A stretch of 64,000 nt of DNA from contig VXBA01001197.1 in the NCBI GenBank assembly GCA_013399895.1, positions 372,001 to 436,000 of the forward strand, in the 5' to 3' direction. Positions 38,327-51,304 of this stretch are shown here, piece after piece. Every line of letters begins with the position of its first letter. Position 1 is the first letter of the stretch. The notes under the pieces were generated by a model. It was given only the letters and a program-made list of their open reading frames with translations. It ran no database searches and was not told the origin of the DNA. The translations under genes and the position numbers were made by a program. The DNA comes from Serilophus lunatus (Eukaryota; Chordata; Aves; Passeriformes; Eurylaimidae).

Positions 38327-38463
38327 CTTTGATACTGCTGTATTGCAGAGACAACACTCTCAGCATGTGGCTGCACATCTTGGGAAAACCGTAGCAGTTG
38401 CTTAAGCTGAGCCTTCAGCCTCTCAACCTTTGACTCTTCTGCAGCCAGAGCTGCTCTCGTTGC
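38327..38463 (-). CDS. SYNE2: SYNE2 exon E6: spectrin-repeat segment
   Basis: 137 bases, residues 383-427 plus two bases of a split serine codon. The acceptor is ATGATTAAG before GCAACGAGA, a poor pyrimidine tract. The donor is CAAAG followed by GTACTG. The peptide begins ATRAALAAEESKVERLKAQL, which matches human nesprin-2 very closely (ATRAALASEEPRVDRLQAQL as recalled). It ends SVVSAIQQYQ. The strong protein match outweighs the weak splice sites. Confidence 0.93.
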
Positions 38464-39601
38464 CTTAATCATGAAAATAATGAACAGAATACACTTTATA
38501 TTGTGTCTGGCACGTGAAATGAAGAAGTAAGGCTGTTTCTTATGTATGCAGAAGTCCCCTTTCAGTGGATTTTTTTCCTGATTGCAAGGAATATGGACTT
38601 TGTAAGACAAGAAATACTGTAAGGAACAGTTGCGTTTCAGCAGACTCTCTCCTCTCCTCACACTGCCCAGCCTCTGCATCTGATCTGCAGGGTTCACTGT
38701 TTGAACAGAGTGAATCACAAACAGGCCCAGTTTCAGTTTGCTGATTGCAGTACATGATACAAGATGCATTTTTGGAGCAGTCTTAACAGTGTCTCTTTGC
38801 ATGAACAGATCTTTCTCAAAGGCTCACATATACAGAATGGTAATTCTAGGATGACTCAGGGAAACAAAAACAATTAAAACCCATGCAAATGTAGTTGGAT
38901 TAAACCAGTATAAATTTTGTGGATCCTTTTTGCATAGACTTTTCCTAGCTACTCCTGCTGAGTTTTAGACATACAAACAGCAATGAAAAGCATTTGGAGA
39001 ATAATAAATTCAAAACCAGCCCTTGAGAGGAAATGAGTGGTAAAGATTCTTATCTACTTTATACGTGATGAGTTTTTTGCACTCGTTTTTGCAACAAATT
39101 GATTTTGGAATAAATACTGGATTGTTACAATCCTGGGACTTCTTATTAATGATAACGTGTCTGCCAGTAAATGAATACAAGTACCCATCTTACAGAGATT
39201 AAGGAAATATGATGTAGAAATGGTCTTATCAAACACTCCAGAAATATGTTTATATATGTCTGTCTATGTATGTATGAATTTGTACATACAGTGAGGCATT
39301 AATTTCATTCTTTTTAAGTGGAGCAAATTGTGTTGTTTGCTCTGTATTGTGCTCTTTTTGCATATGGTCCCTTTGAACTCTAGACACAAACTCCAACACA
39401 TCCTCCAACCCTGCTCCCTCTGTGAGATGAAGGTTGGGGCAGTTGCTCCCACTGTTGCTAGTCACGTTTTCCTCAGTCTGTTTCATACACATACTCTTTC
39501 CTTACCATCTTTAACTAATGGGACAGGGACCTGTTAGATGTAACTGTGCATGTTCAGTCTATGGCTGCTTTTGATCTTCCACACAAACAATAACAACTTA
39601 C

Positions 39602-39946
39602 ATTGCATTTTCTCCACAGAGTTACAAACGCATCTTCAGTCTTTTCCCCTTCCCCAGGGTCCAGGTCATTTTCTAGTCTCTGTAGATCTTTTCTCAGTTC
39701 CTGGATGTCTGCTTCTAATTGTCTGGCTTGGGACTCATAAGCACTTTCTGACTGTTGGATCTTGAGCAATCTCTCCTCTTCCTCACTACTCAGAAGTTTC
39801 AACTTCTCCAAGGCTTTTCTCAGCTCTTCAAGTTCATCCTTCAATCTCACAGCTCCGAGTGGAGAGGTATTCTCAATTACCTCTGTGCACTGATTTTCAA
39901 GGTGCTTCAATTTCTTTCCACCACTCCTAATATTTTTGGAAATTTC
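39602..39946 (-). CDS. SYNE2: SYNE2 exon E5: long spectrin-repeat exon
   Basis: 115 codons, residues 268-382, phase 0 to 0; the longest coding exon here. The acceptor is CTTTTTGCAG before GAAATTTCC, and the donor is TGCAAT followed by GTAAGT. The peptide contains CTEVIENTSPLGAVRLKDEL (human VIRNTSPLGAEKITGEL as recalled). A long charged coiled segment rich in E, K and L follows (RKALEKLKLLSSEEEERL), and the exon ends near TEDAFVTLWRKCN. This is helix B and C of one repeat plus the linker into the next. Confidence 0.95.
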
Positions 39947-40682
39947 CTGCAAAAAGAAATTAAATAAAGATTGTCTGCAGGAATGGGAAGCTGTGGGAAA
40001 AGCTGAAAGCAATAGGAAAAAAAGACCACTTCTTCTGGTTGTATGTATTTTTTTCTTCACTTCATATTTCAAAGTATATCTTTTTTCAAGTGCCCGGAAG
40101 ACAGGGTTGGTCATTTGACTGCCTTCTGAATAATACTAACTGCCATGATTCTGAAAATATTGGTTTGATTTTCATAAATGCTTGTCACCTGAGGTGCCTG
40201 ACAAAGAAAACAAGAGCTGCAGGTACTAGAGAAACATTAAGAGTTAGAGATCTTAAGCTAAGCAGTTGAAGCAGTGGCACCAAAACAACAGATGTTGTTC
40301 TCAAAACTAGTATTTTCATCACTAGCTCTAAACTCTCAAAACCTGTGAACCTTTAGGGTCTATTTGGATCATGTTCACCAAATATAATTTATTCAAACAA
40401 GTTTAAAGAGCAATATTCTCAAAGAATCACATAACCATAAGACATCAGGCTTTAAGAAAAACAAAACAGGCCAGTAAGTGACTCATGCTACACTTGGGAG
40501 AACTATACATACTAAGAGTTTTATGACCTGATACAGTATATTTTTAGATCATTTTAAAATCACCATCTATTTTGTTTGTGTAACTTTTTTCTCCAGTAAA
40601 CCCTAGTGTGGTTTGAGCAACACATACAGGCATGAAAAACACACAATTCTAACTCCTTGTTAGAGTTATATCATTCAAGGAC

Positions 40683-40844
40683 CTTCAGTGCCTTTAACTT
40701 GTCCTCTGCTGAAGACTTGGTTGCTTCTCCGATGCAGCAATTTAATCTTTCTGTCACATTTTTCAGCCATGATTGAAACTGGTTGACATTAGCGCTGTAC
40801 TGCTCATGTTCCTGGGTTATCGTTTCAAGCAGTTTCACCCTGTT
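40683..40844 (-). CDS. SYNE2: SYNE2 exon E4: spectrin-repeat segment with weak donor
   Basis: Fifty-four codons, residues 214-267, phase 0 to 0. The acceptor is TTTTTACAG before AACAGGGTG. The donor is CTGAAG followed by GTCCTT, which lacks the usual purine and AG at +3 to +5. The only nearby alternative GT would break the phase with E5. The peptide has VKLLETITQEHEQYSANV and FQSWLKNVTERLN, matching human RVDLLEQVAREHEEY and FQLWLKAVVEKVN as recalled. The exon is in frame, so it could be skipped without a frameshift. Confidence 0.92.
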
Positions 40845-43800
40845 CTGTAAAAAGAGACATCAGAAGTAATGAGGACAGTGCTTATCTGGCTCTTTTTCCT
40901 TTACATTGTAACCCAAAATTTATAAACAAGAATTCCCTTTCCCCGAGCTCTGATAACACTGGGCCACGACAGGAATTCAAAGTTTGCCTGGAGAAACAGA
41001 ACATAAAAGGACATAAAGGCTTGTCCTTATTTGTGTTGTGCTGCAGGCTTTCAATGTTTAGGCTCTAAGAAGACACACTGCAAGGTCCTCTCAAATTAAT
41101 TTCTGACCTCTCCTTTCCCAAGTTTCTTATTGCCTCATTACAAAAAGAAAAGAGATAGAAGTTTGTTTCTGGTTTTACTTTGGGAAATAAGAAGTTATGT
41201 TCCCCTTGCTGGTTAAAAATAGAGGTGAGCACACAACAGATTGACTTTGCTTATCTATCAAAATTAAAAGAAAGACTGCACTAGGGACATGCAAATTGTT
41301 TTAAAGCGTTGTTTTAAAGTATTATTTAAACAGGCCACACAAAAAATGACCATCACCTTCGATCTCGTAGTCCAGGCACTCTCATACTTGCTCACTTAGG
41401 AGGTCACAAACTATTTTGTGGTTGTATCACAGACTCTGGAAGCAAATTCAAGCCTATTGAAAGCAGGCTTCATTTTCCAAGTTACTGCATGTGCACCCTA
41501 TAATCGACAATCCCTGAATTTACAGGAGCCTGCACATCATTAGTTGCTTCCTGCTGATCCACTCTGACACTCCTCACAACAAGGCGGAGCCACATTTGTT
41601 CAGATTAGCCTTGTTTACCAGCTGAAGTTTAGGCCTTTTTGATTTTGACAAAAATCATGAGGAGTCTTGCTCCATTGTTTCACTAGTATAATATTCAACC
41701 TAATCCATAATATCCATTTTTCTGGAAAATCAGAATGATTTTTTATTAACCTTGACCAGTAGGTGTGGAGAGCAACTGAGCTACACTATGGTTACATTCA
41801 AAAAAAAGATTGTTCCTTGTGCAATCCATTTAGTGCCTGCAGCACCCTTGGAAGGCTTTGCTGTCTCAGGCAATGGGCCAAGTTTCATTTTCTGCAGGAC
41901 ACGTGTATAATGATGTATAGGACACATCACTTGCCTCTGAGCAGAACTTCTTCACAGCTGCCCTCCACAGAGAGGAGTAGAGTGACAGCTGCAATGGTGG
42001 TCAGAGCTGCAAAGTCCCTTCTGCATTTCCCTTATCTCCGTGAGGCTCTGGACATGGCCCCACACCTGCCAGCTTGCCTGCAGTGCCAGTAAGTCATTAC
42101 TGTCAGTCTGTTCTCCAGCCAGGCCAGCAGAAGGGTGGCATAAGCATCAGTCACCACAGGGTCTTCCATGTGCTGGGGGTTGTGGTCCCTCTGGGACTTT
42201 GTCCCTCACCTTTGGGACAGGTTCAGCCTCTGGTGCAGTACGAAGCCACCACTCTGCAGGTGGTACACTACCAGTCTCTTCTCTATGTTGCCACTGCAGT
42301 CTCTGCTGACTTGTGCAAATCATTAATGACTCCCCTAAAGTTAGTTGACTCACTGTGGGACAAAAGAGGGATAGCTAAGGAACTGCCCACTTATTATAGC
42401 ATAGCCTTTAATAGCACCACCCATACATGACTTAGGATGGGACCAAAAGGCAGAATTATGACTGCAGACTTCTGTGGCCAAGTTGTATCCAGCAGAACAC
42501 CTCACTTGCTAAATCCCTTGCCTTAGTTCTCAAATCTACAGCGGTTAAACAATTTGCACCTTGAGTCAAAGTTAGGGACTTGGAGAAGGCAACCTTACAG
42601 CAGTGTAAATGGGCCACTCACTGAAGTGAACCTAGCCAGGCCAAGCTTACAGGTTCCAGGGAACTGAGCTAATTTGTTGCGCTGACAAAAGCTCCAAAGC
42701 ACTTAAATCAGAATAACAAAGTGGAAATATTAAGCTCAAAAATCTCATGCTAATATATAGGGGTTTAAAAGGAAGTTAAAACCACCCACCCTTGGGCAAG
42801 GCTATTCAGCCAAAACAAAGTATGCAATTTGGGTGCACTGCTGGTCCATGAGGTCAAGGAATAAATGCCATGGATCTGGACAGACTGTGCTAGTTGTCAG
42901 ACAAAAGGATTACACAGATCTAGCTGAGCCCCTCCACCACAAGAGGTTAGGCAAGACAGCTTTCCAGTGATGGACAATATGGTATCCCTTGCTCTTGTCA
43001 GGTTAGCTGTTTGGGGAGCAGGACAGTGTGAAACTCAACGTTCACATGCACTTGGTTAATGTGAGGAGATGCTGAGCAAGGACATGGCCTTGGAAAGAGT
43101 GAGAGCTGGGCAGGGTATGCCCAGCCCTGGGTACTTAGGGAAGGTGGACAGAAGCATAGGAAACACTCTTCCCTTTTTTCTGAAACCCTCTTCCCCTTAC
43201 AATTAGCAGAAGTAAATGAGTCTCCTCTGGAAAGCAATCTAGAGCACATAAAGATGGTTCCTGCTTTAAAACCACTGTGACTTCTCAAGTAGAGAACAGA
43301 AAGCTTCCTGGTGCTTTTAGTCTTAGCTCTAGGGTACTTGAGCAAACCCCTTATAAGTATCTAGGTTTCAGTTAACAGAAAGAATATGGACTGAAATTAA
43401 TTTGATGTTCTCAGAACTATTTCATATATTTGCCTAAATAACAACACACTATATATCATAACTTTTCTTACCATCTTCAGACATAATTTATGCTAAAACC
43501 CACGATCATTTACTTCTGCATATTGTTAATTTACTGTGCAAGGTAAAGGACATAGGAAATGGCTGCCACATCTAAAAATATTCCTGTCAACGCAATTAAG
43601 TAAAAATTATGTGCTTTTAGAATTTGGGAATGTTAAGGACACGTTAGCACTAAGAAGCAAAAAAAAAAAAAAAAGCCCACCATTTGCTCATACCAGAGAA
43701 GCAACATAACAGGCAAACCATTTGAGAAACACCGCCCACGAGCCTGCCTTCTGATAGAGCTGCACAACTGCAGAGGGTTTAAAAATGCTCTTCAAATACA

Positions 43801-45858
43801 AGTGCAATCTACAAACACCAGTGAGTGTCCTCTGGGAGGCAGCTCAGGCATTCAGCTGGCATCTGCAAGCCACATTTAGCTCTCTCATCATGTGAGCAGC
43901 CGGAGCAATCCCCTAACAACCCTGTGTCTCTTTCATTCATTCCTTCTGCCCGTTGGAAGAGGTGGCAGGATTTCTTTTACTAGTGGTATACTTTCCAACA
44001 TGAAACCTGCAACCTTGGCATTAGATAATAAACTCTGCACTTACTTCAGCTGTAAAATCCAAGGCTTCCCAACTCCCTTCTTTGTTCCATGCCTCTTGAA
44101 AAAGGGATTTCTTAGCTGGATTCTCTCATTTCATCCTTCTATGAAATGTGGTATTTATAACCAATGCCAAAGAAAAGATTTTTCTAGTGTCTTAGTTGGC
44201 TGGAAATATATATTTTGCCTAACTACTATGAACCACTTCCTGATCTCATTTACACCAGCACATATCCAAGTCTGTTAGAGAAATCACACTGTAAAACCAG
44301 TCTCAGAGAGGTCACATTCTGGCTTTGAGTATTCAAATTACTTGTTTGAAAGAACAGCCTTATTAAAATAGCTAACGATTGTCTCCCACCTCAAACCCAA
44401 ACACAAATCTTGGTTAGGAGGGAGTGAATGTGAATTTTAAATTGCAGTCTAGATAGACAACACCTGAATTCCCCTGAACCTTTTTATTTGTAAATCCAGT
44501 TGCCTTGTAATCAAGAGACAGACTTTTAAAAATAATCAACCTTGAGGCTCAAGTCTGTCAGTGGCTTCTCTGTGGCAGCTGCAGTTACAGAATGTCCAAA
44601 TATACTCCCGATTTTGGAGAGACATTAGCGGTAGTTGTGACTTTACGGCTAAAAATTATCTCAATTTCAAAACAGGCGCCAGCTCAGGTTTTTTTTTGTT
44701 TTAAGGTTTGGGGTGTTTTTCATTAAGAGAAAAAACGGTATCTAGTATCTAGTAGAGCAAGCAGGGCAAATGGCATGAGCACCCCAATGTCGTTCTTCTT
44801 CCAGTGAGATCTGAACTTTGCATGACAGCACCCAGAGAGGGAAAGCATAACCATCATTGTCCATCTCCAGTTCTGGACTGGGGTGTAGATGTGGGAATAA
44901 AGAGAAGCCCAGCATTACAACACAGTCAGATAACAGAATCAATGTAATGAAAATGATTTCTATTTGCATCTGGTAACTCCAGCCTGTGAAACTCCTGGAA
45001 GCCACTGCAAGCCAAAAACTACACTTTGATTTCTATATGTTTGGGATAAATGTGTCTATACATATATTTTAAATATCCCTTTGAGTATTTCTATTGATTT
45101 GGTTAGTAAGAAACTGAATTCTTCTGCCCACCCACAGATGTCTGCCCCTCAGCCATACCGCATGGTCTAGTTCTGTCCTTACCAGAGTTTTAGAACTGAA
45201 AAGTATGAGACTTTTCTGAAAACTGCTCTGGAATACGGTCAAAGGAAATCACTGGTACTAAAAGATGAAGTAGGGTGTCTTACATCAGCCTATTTAACAA
45301 CTGTTCAAGCTAGAAGATTAGCATCAGGCAAACGTTAGTATCTGTGTACACGAAAATCTTTCAGATACTGGAACTGGCTAGCTGAGTAGTGTTGGGCAAC
45401 AGCTGATTCCCATCTCAGTGCTTCTCAATTCTGCAGGCAGGGAATGCAGCTCTGGATCTGGGCTAATGCTGCTTTCTCCAACAAGGGTGCATGCATATTT
45501 CCTGGCTCCAGGAATGAGTAATTTGCATCTGGTTATACAAGAATCACTAATGTGCTGAAAGATGAGGAACAAACTTTATATGGAAGATGGCCTAAAGCAA
45601 TATTCAGTAGGTCACAGCAAGCCACCTGCAGTTGCTTTACAGCAACATACTCTAAAGCATCGTGTAAGAGCATCCCCTTAACAGCTCATCTTGCAACTTA
45701 ACAACTGTTGCAAACAGGCCACTAACTGAAAGAACAGGAGTCCTCAGCTTTGTTTCCTTTTGCAGTCCCATTCAAGGAGCAAATAACAAACAATACTGTA
45801 TGGTGAAATGTATGAATACTGGTTAAATATGAACACCTCCCACTCTTCATAAATGTAC
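40845..45858 (-). other. SYNE2 intron between E3 and E4 (5.0 kb)
   Basis: The largest intron in the spectrin-repeat part. It holds a poly-A tract at 43661-43675 and a moderately GC-rich patch at 41830-42350 with several overlapping open frames on both strands that I take as chance. No splice-bounded coding segment in the right phase was seen. Confidence 0.6.
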
Positions 45859-46168
45859 CTGAGCTTCTTGTCTGATTCCTTCATATTCCACCCTCATTTT
45901 CTTCTGAGCATCCTCATCAACGCTGGGGTCACCAATCCTGCTGAACAAGGAAGCAGCTTCCTCCAGCAGCCTTTCCAGCAGGACTGACTGATTTAAGACA
46001 TCATTCAGCAGAACTTGAGCATGGCTCAGCTGCCACTGCTTCTCCTTTAAGCCAAGCTGCAACTCAATGTCAGGCTCCAAGGTCACCCTCATGTTGTGAA
46101 TCCATGTGTAAAATTCATCCTGGGCTTTCAGGTATTCACTCCAGTGCAGCCAGACCCACTCAATACGG
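45859..46168 (-). CDS. SYNE2: SYNE2 exon E3: spectrin-repeat exon, best conserved block
   Basis: 310 bases: one base completes a serine codon, then 103 codons (residues 111-213) end in phase 0. The acceptor is CCAATAG before CCGTATTGA, and the donor is GCTCAG followed by GTACAT. The peptide starts RIEWVWLHWSEYLKAQDEFY. It continues VTLEPDIELQLGLKEKQWQL and contains LLEEAASLFSRIGDPSVDED. These blocks are almost identical to human nesprin-2 as I recall it, and they are the firmest identification of the paralogue besides the PPPT tail. Confidence 0.96.
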
Positions 46169-46586
46169 CTATTGGGGAGAGCAGAAGAGATAAGTTAGAT
46201 GAAATGAAGGTGGGAGCAGTGGAGACTGACAAGCTCAAATGGCCTTCAAAGCAATGGACAAGGTTCCTGCAATTTTAAGATGCTCTGACTTCACAGGGTC
46301 CAGATTCACTTCCCAGGTCTACCCTGCTTTAGGGAGGAAATATTCTGTACAAGGTCCCCATGCCTGACCAAAGTCATTATGTCAGACAATAAGGTGGCTG
46401 GGCCAGGATGTGAAGGAAAGCACTGACATCCTACCATCCCTCTTTCCCCACACAGTCCCCAAAATGTTCATGGGACTGGGATTAGCAGGGATTTCTATAT
46501 ACAATCCAGGCAGCAGAGAGAGGCACTTTATGAAAGCACTACATGAGACAACTGCTTCAGCACACTGAAGAGTAGGTTTGTCTTAC

Positions 46587-46759
46587 CTGTGACAATGAGT
46601 AATGTATATGGCTGTCTCTTCCCACAAGGCTTTAATATCTTTCAGTTTAGACAGTACCTCATGCTTCTTATCCTCACTGATACTGCGAAGAGCAGCATCT
46701 GCCTTCACAAGAATTAAGTCCATTTTCAAGCTGCCTTCTGGTTCCAGTGCACGTATTTT
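46587..46759 (-). CDS. SYNE2: SYNE2 exon E2: spectrin-repeat segment
   Basis: 173 bases, residues 53-109 plus two bases of a split serine codon. The acceptor is TTCTCATAG before AAAATACGT, and the donor is CACAG followed by GTAAGA. The peptide contains KIRALEPEGSLKMDLILVKA, then SISEDKKHEVLSKLKDIKAL and WEETAIYITHCH. The match to human nesprin-2 (KALEPEGSLKSDLIL and ALWEETVTYITHCHS, as recalled) is near-identical. It has no long M-initiated frame and was found by splice-site translation. Confidence 0.95.
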
Positions 46760-49704
46760 CTATGAGAAAAACAAATTATAACTGAAAGCACGTAAAGAAA
46801 GCAAGCATAATTGATGAAATGTAAGCTTTGTTTTTACTCAGAAATCATGAACTCATAGAATCATTTAGGTTGAAAAAGACCCTTGAGATCATCAGGTCCA
46901 ATCATTCATCTGACAGTACCACAGGACAGAAACGTTTCTATACAACACTGGCAATTAACCCTTCCCACCTAACTTACTGTTGCAAAGCTTCTCCTGAAAG
47001 GAAAATATAATCTTTTTTTCAGATATGATTTTTCTTAAATATTCTAAAGGACTGAATTTAACTGAAAACCACTCTGCAGTTGTAAAACATGTAAGTTAGC
47101 TACAAAACCCAGATCATCTTCTATGAAATGTCTGTGGCTGTGTTTCCATTGCTGTTATAAATTATAGCATTATGTTGCCACATGACAGCTGTTCTCCTCC
47201 ACCTGCCAAAGCACGTAGAGCCAACCTCCACAGGGTACATTGCAACGTCTCATTTTTAAGCTCTACTATAAGAAATCATGAAGCATATTAAAAAGGCTTC
47301 CTAGTGCAAATAAAAGTTGGCTTAGAAAACAAGCCAAGAGAAATTAACTAGTGGAATTTTCTGCCTGCTACCAAATTTTTCTTTGACTTTAAATTGCTAA
47401 GGTATGAACTGGTGAAAACGTGTATCTTGCACAAATAGGAATGCCAGGAACTGAAAGTTGAGTCATCTAACTTTAAGTAGACTCTCTTCCTCTGTCCAGA
47501 GATGGAAAAATCAGCTCACATTATGTACAATACAACAGATTAATTATGCCTCAATTTGGATGCCAGCTTTCAACATCACTTTATCCAAACTTCTGGTACT
47601 GTCAGATCAGTTTTTCTTACTGTATGTCCAAACAGTAAGAAAACTGTCAAACTGCAGTTTGAAGAAAAAGGCTTCTATAATGAAAACACTGAGAGGTTCA
47701 AAATCAGTAATCACTTTTGGAAAAATTAGGCCTATGGGATTTGTTAAAAAAAATTCATGTCAGTTATTGCAAAGGCCTTTGGATTTCAAGTCTCAGAAAA
47801 GACTGTTCTTTTGGCATGTACACAGCACACCTGCATGTGACGTACAAACAGGTGTTTGGACAAATTATCTACGATGAAAGTGTGATTAACAGAATCCAGG
47901 AAAGCAGGGCAAAGGGCAGGGCAATGAAAGAAAATACAAGCCATAGCTGTCATTTGACAGGAAAAATTTAAGAGTAGAGCTGTATTCTAAGCCTGATATT
48001 TTTCAAGCAATTGAAAGCAAACAACAGGCGGAGAGAAAGCAGTGGCTTTACAGTCATTTTTCTCTTTCAAATCTGTTTTTTACATGATTGTTATCATTGG
48101 CTGGTATTTTCATTAACAAATTAACAGAAAATAAACCACAGGAAGGAAGCATGAGAAAAACTGGCAAGCCAGATGCAAAAAAAAGGAACTGAAAATTGAT
48201 CACTGTATTTGAAAGCCAATAGGTGAAGCAGCAAGTACATCAGGAGGACACGTGAGCTGGAGAGGGAAGCCAAACCCAGAGAAGAGACAGGATGAAGGAG
48301 AGAGAGGCAGTTAAAGTACACACAGGAAGAGAGAACAAGACACTTGTTAACCTTTAGAACGATGAATTTCCAAACTCTGAATTGAAAACATCTCCTACTA
48401 TGACTTTTTGCGTGTTATAGACCTCCTCTAAAGCCCACAGAAGTCAACAGGCTTCAGTTCTGGCCATACCAAATCACCACAAAAACTACCACTCTTCTAC
48501 TCAAGTTCCTTCTTTTCTGCCTGTTCTTTGAGACTGTACATAACATAGTTTCCCAGACAAAAGGAAAGGGTGAAAATAATTTAAGGGTAGAAAAATAAAA
48601 CTATAGGCCAAGAGGAAATGTTTCAGATTTTCATGACTGACATGCAGATCTAGCCACCATCAACCACTCCATGAACAGTCTCTATATTATGCCAGAGATA
48701 AGATCCATCCTCCAAGAAACCAGTTAAAAAAAGGCTGAAAACATCACTGTGCTGTCATATAAACTACCTTGTCCTCCATGTATGCCTGCAATTGTTCTCG
48801 AGTAGTTAAATTTCAGAAAAGGCAGGCCAAATATGAATAGACAAACAGAAAGAGAGACTTTTAGGGAAATAACAATGGGAAAGATTTTGCCATTTAAAGA
48901 ACAGGCTAGTTGGAATTAAAGGTAATAAAAATATAAAAATAGTTTCAGTGTTCATCACAGAAATATCACCACTCCCTTTAATCATAAATGGTAGAGAGAG
49001 GACAAACAGGAGTGTATCCTTCTCTGAGATTATAAAACCTAGATAAGATCGAACGAAACTGAAGTTAATGAATGTGAAATCACTGTAAGAGAGCAGGCAC
49101 AACCTGCAACAGGATCTCTGTGAGAAGAGTTATACAAGACATTAAGTAAAACCAGGAAAATATGAGAATATTTAACTTTTCATTAGACAGATTATGAAGG
49201 AACTCTATAAATCCTCTTATTATCAGAGTTTATGGAAAAGGACAAAGGGGTTACTCTAGAACAGATATTACCAAGACACTGCAATGTTTCTCTATCAGTG
49301 CCAGAATTCTAGAGGAGATGGAACATCAACATGATCGGATTCTCTTATACTATATGTTTGTCTTCTGCAAATTACTATGGTAATTGCAAGAAGGAATGAA
49401 ATTGTTTCAGCTTTGAGCATGCTCATAGGACAGTGTAAACATTTGAACCTGCCAAACCTGCTGCTAGTCTTGGAAGCCTGTGATATCAAATTGCCATCCT
49501 CTTTTTCTACATCTGTAAACATTTTGCACATGAAAAAATTAGAAAGAATACTGATGTGAACCCATCCACACAGGACCAATACTCCAATAAGCAAGGGCAG
49601 CTGGCAATTTCCTAATGGAAAACTCCAAAGCTCACAGGAATAATTGCAGTAACAACGGTAGCAGTGACAGCCGCCTCTGAATGGCTACATCACTCTTCCC
49701 TTAC
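46760..49704 (-). other. SYNE2 intron between E1 and E2 (2.9 kb)
   Basis: An AT-rich intron with one CR1 tail fragment at 46853-46945. Nothing coding was seen. Confidence 0.7.
46853..46945 (-). mobile_element. CR1 3' tail fragment, minus orientation
   Basis: CATAGAATCATTTAGGTTGA followed by AAAGACCCTTGAGATCATCA and GGTCCAATCATTC. This is the reverse complement of the CR1 3' end. The far border is approximate. Confidence 0.8.
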
Positions 49705-49862
49705 CTCAGTCTCTCTCAGTCGGGCTTCTAAGGCAGATCGAGGTCCTTTGGTGTTGTCATTGATTCTCAGTCTCTCTTGAATGGCTTTCATCCAAGCTTC
49801 TGCATTCTCCACACTACTGTCAAATTCATCCTGTAGCTGCTGAGTCATTGCATTTGAAGAAG
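49705..49862 (-). CDS. SYNE2: SYNE2 exon E1: first firmly supported exon in the window
   Basis: 158 bases: two bases complete a split alanine codon, then 52 codons (residues 1-52 of the joined frame) end in phase 0. The acceptor is CTTTTCAG before CTTCTTCAA, and the donor is ACTGAG followed by GTAAGG. The helix A motif NAEAWMKAIQERLR carries the invariant tryptophan. NDNTKGPRSALEARLRETE follows and runs straight into E2. The split first codon shows that at least one more exon lies upstream, at higher coordinates. Confidence 0.92.
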
Positions 49863-51188
49863 CTGAAAAGTATAAGACCGGACAGGTAAGTAGGTTTTGG
49901 TTAAGACCTAAACACGAATGCAAGGCAATCTAGAGGAGCAAGGGAGAAAAGCTAATGATATTGTGAGTGTCTTTTTTAGCAGTAATACCAAAGAAATGCA
50001 GCAGTATCACAGTTCAGTTGAGCACAGAGAACACATTCGCACTGCAGCTTTTCCAAATGAAAATATACCAGGAAACAAAAAGAAGGTGGGGAACTGTGGG
50101 AGGTTCCATTACAGTAAACAGATTTAATTCAAAGCTTTCAAATGAGATTAATTTGGTGTTTGTAGTGTATTCCAGACTGGCTACACCGACCACAAACATT
50201 TTCTGTTTTTTCTCAGAGCCTAGTCAGCATAAAACTCTCCCTCTGCCCTTTTGGGCTCATGTACTGAGCACCCGACACCAGATTAACAAAGCACTCCAGC
50301 ACATGCTTTACCTAGACCTCTTAAAGCTGTTGAGATGAGGATCAGATACTTAGGCCCTCAGTTAACTTCTGCTAAGACCATGTAGAGGTTACCTGAACGC
50401 ACATACATAGCAAGTCTGGGATACACAGACAGGGGTTGGCCAGCAACTGCCAAGACAAAGCACATAGCCATCATAGGGGAATATCAACACTGGTGGATGT
50501 CTTCTTTTACCATCTCTTTTACTCCATACCAGGCTCCAAGCTTTTAGTTTTCCTCTTCCTCTCTCTTGTTGCCCGTTCCCAATCATCAGGAAGGTATGAT
50601 GGTTGGTTGCTCTGTTAATGTCTCTGTTTAGAGCACAAGCCCAAACAGCCTCCTTTGTGCCTGCATAATAGAGAGCCATCCTAGGCTCACCCTTAGGCAC
50701 TGCCAGGCTAAACTTGATTAATAAGGATGAACCATAACAAAGCGCCCTGTAGGTCAGCTCCACTGAAGTGAACAGCCACTAACATTCACTGAGTTTGGAT
50801 CACATCCTACAACTACTGCCAGCCAAGCAGCCAGTGTCTCATGTAAAATAAAATATTCTTCTTCTTTGTTATTCATCACAAAGCTTTTTGCAGCACAAAG
50901 TTTCAGGCTTAATTACTGAACTCAAGTTCATTGCACAGAATTCAGTTTCACAGAAGCCCCTTGGTTTCCATGAAAAGATTCATGTGGAAGAAAGTGCGCA
51001 GTGCAAAACTCAGAGCACGGCTCTTGGTGAAGCTGGACCAGTGTTGTTTTGTAAACACCATAGCCCTCAGCAGCTTAGACTTTATAAGGGCGTGCCATCC
51101 TTCTGCTCACAAGCAGAAAGCTTCTCACCATCCTGCTGATGTTTCTGATCATGGATAAAAGAATTCATGCAATATTATATGTTCTCAC

Positions 51189-51304
51189 CTGCAGCTCCCA
51201 GTGAAATTTCTTTCACACCAGACTCGGGGGAAACAAGATACCAGCAATCATAACAGTCTGAATTGTTGCTTCCCAGCCTCCAGCAAGCTTTATACTCAAC
51301 AGGT
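51189..51304 (-). CDS. SYNE2: SYNE2 probable upstream exon E0 (linker before E1)
   Basis: The donor is strong (GCTGCAG followed by GTGAGAA at 51189/51188), and it leaves one base that completes the alanine codon opened by E1, as required. The frame is open upstream through EISLGAA, WYLVSPESGVKEI and CWRLGSNNSDCYDC, up to an in-frame TAA near 51331. Three acceptors are possible: exon starts at 51324, 51304 or 51294. I give the middle one. The composition is W, C, S and D rich and not helical, so it would be a linker between repeats. I do not recall a human counterpart well enough to call it identical. The exon is inferred from splice signals, phase and codon content. Confidence 0.5.

Larger units (their letters stand above)
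15102..51304 (-). other. SYNE2: SYNE2 (nesprin-2) gene, C-terminal portion, exon-intron span
   Basis: This is the 3' end of the giant nesprin-2 gene, read from the minus strand. Sixteen exons (called E1 at 49705..49862 to E16 at 15102..15299) all have AG/GT borders with matching phases. They join into 949 uninterrupted codons plus TAA. The protein spans about seven spectrin repeats, a basic linker, a last repeat and a KASH domain. Nesprin-2 sits in the outer nuclear membrane. KASH binds SUN1/SUN2 in the perinuclear space and forms the LINC complex, while the repeats face the cytoplasm. SYNE1 is excluded because its KASH ends in PPPL; this one ends in PPPT. Intron sizes run from 175 bases (30591-30765) to 14.3 kb (15300-29585). 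The small introns between 30 and 40 kb hold only AT-rich sequence, short homopolymers and no other gene that I recognise. The true gene start lies beyond 64000. The high boundary given here is the probable exon E0. Confidence 0.93.

Noticed and set aside
42074..42430. 118-codon plus open frame in a GC-richer patch
   Set aside because: Several frames are open on both strands here, as expected from composition, and no family is recognised.
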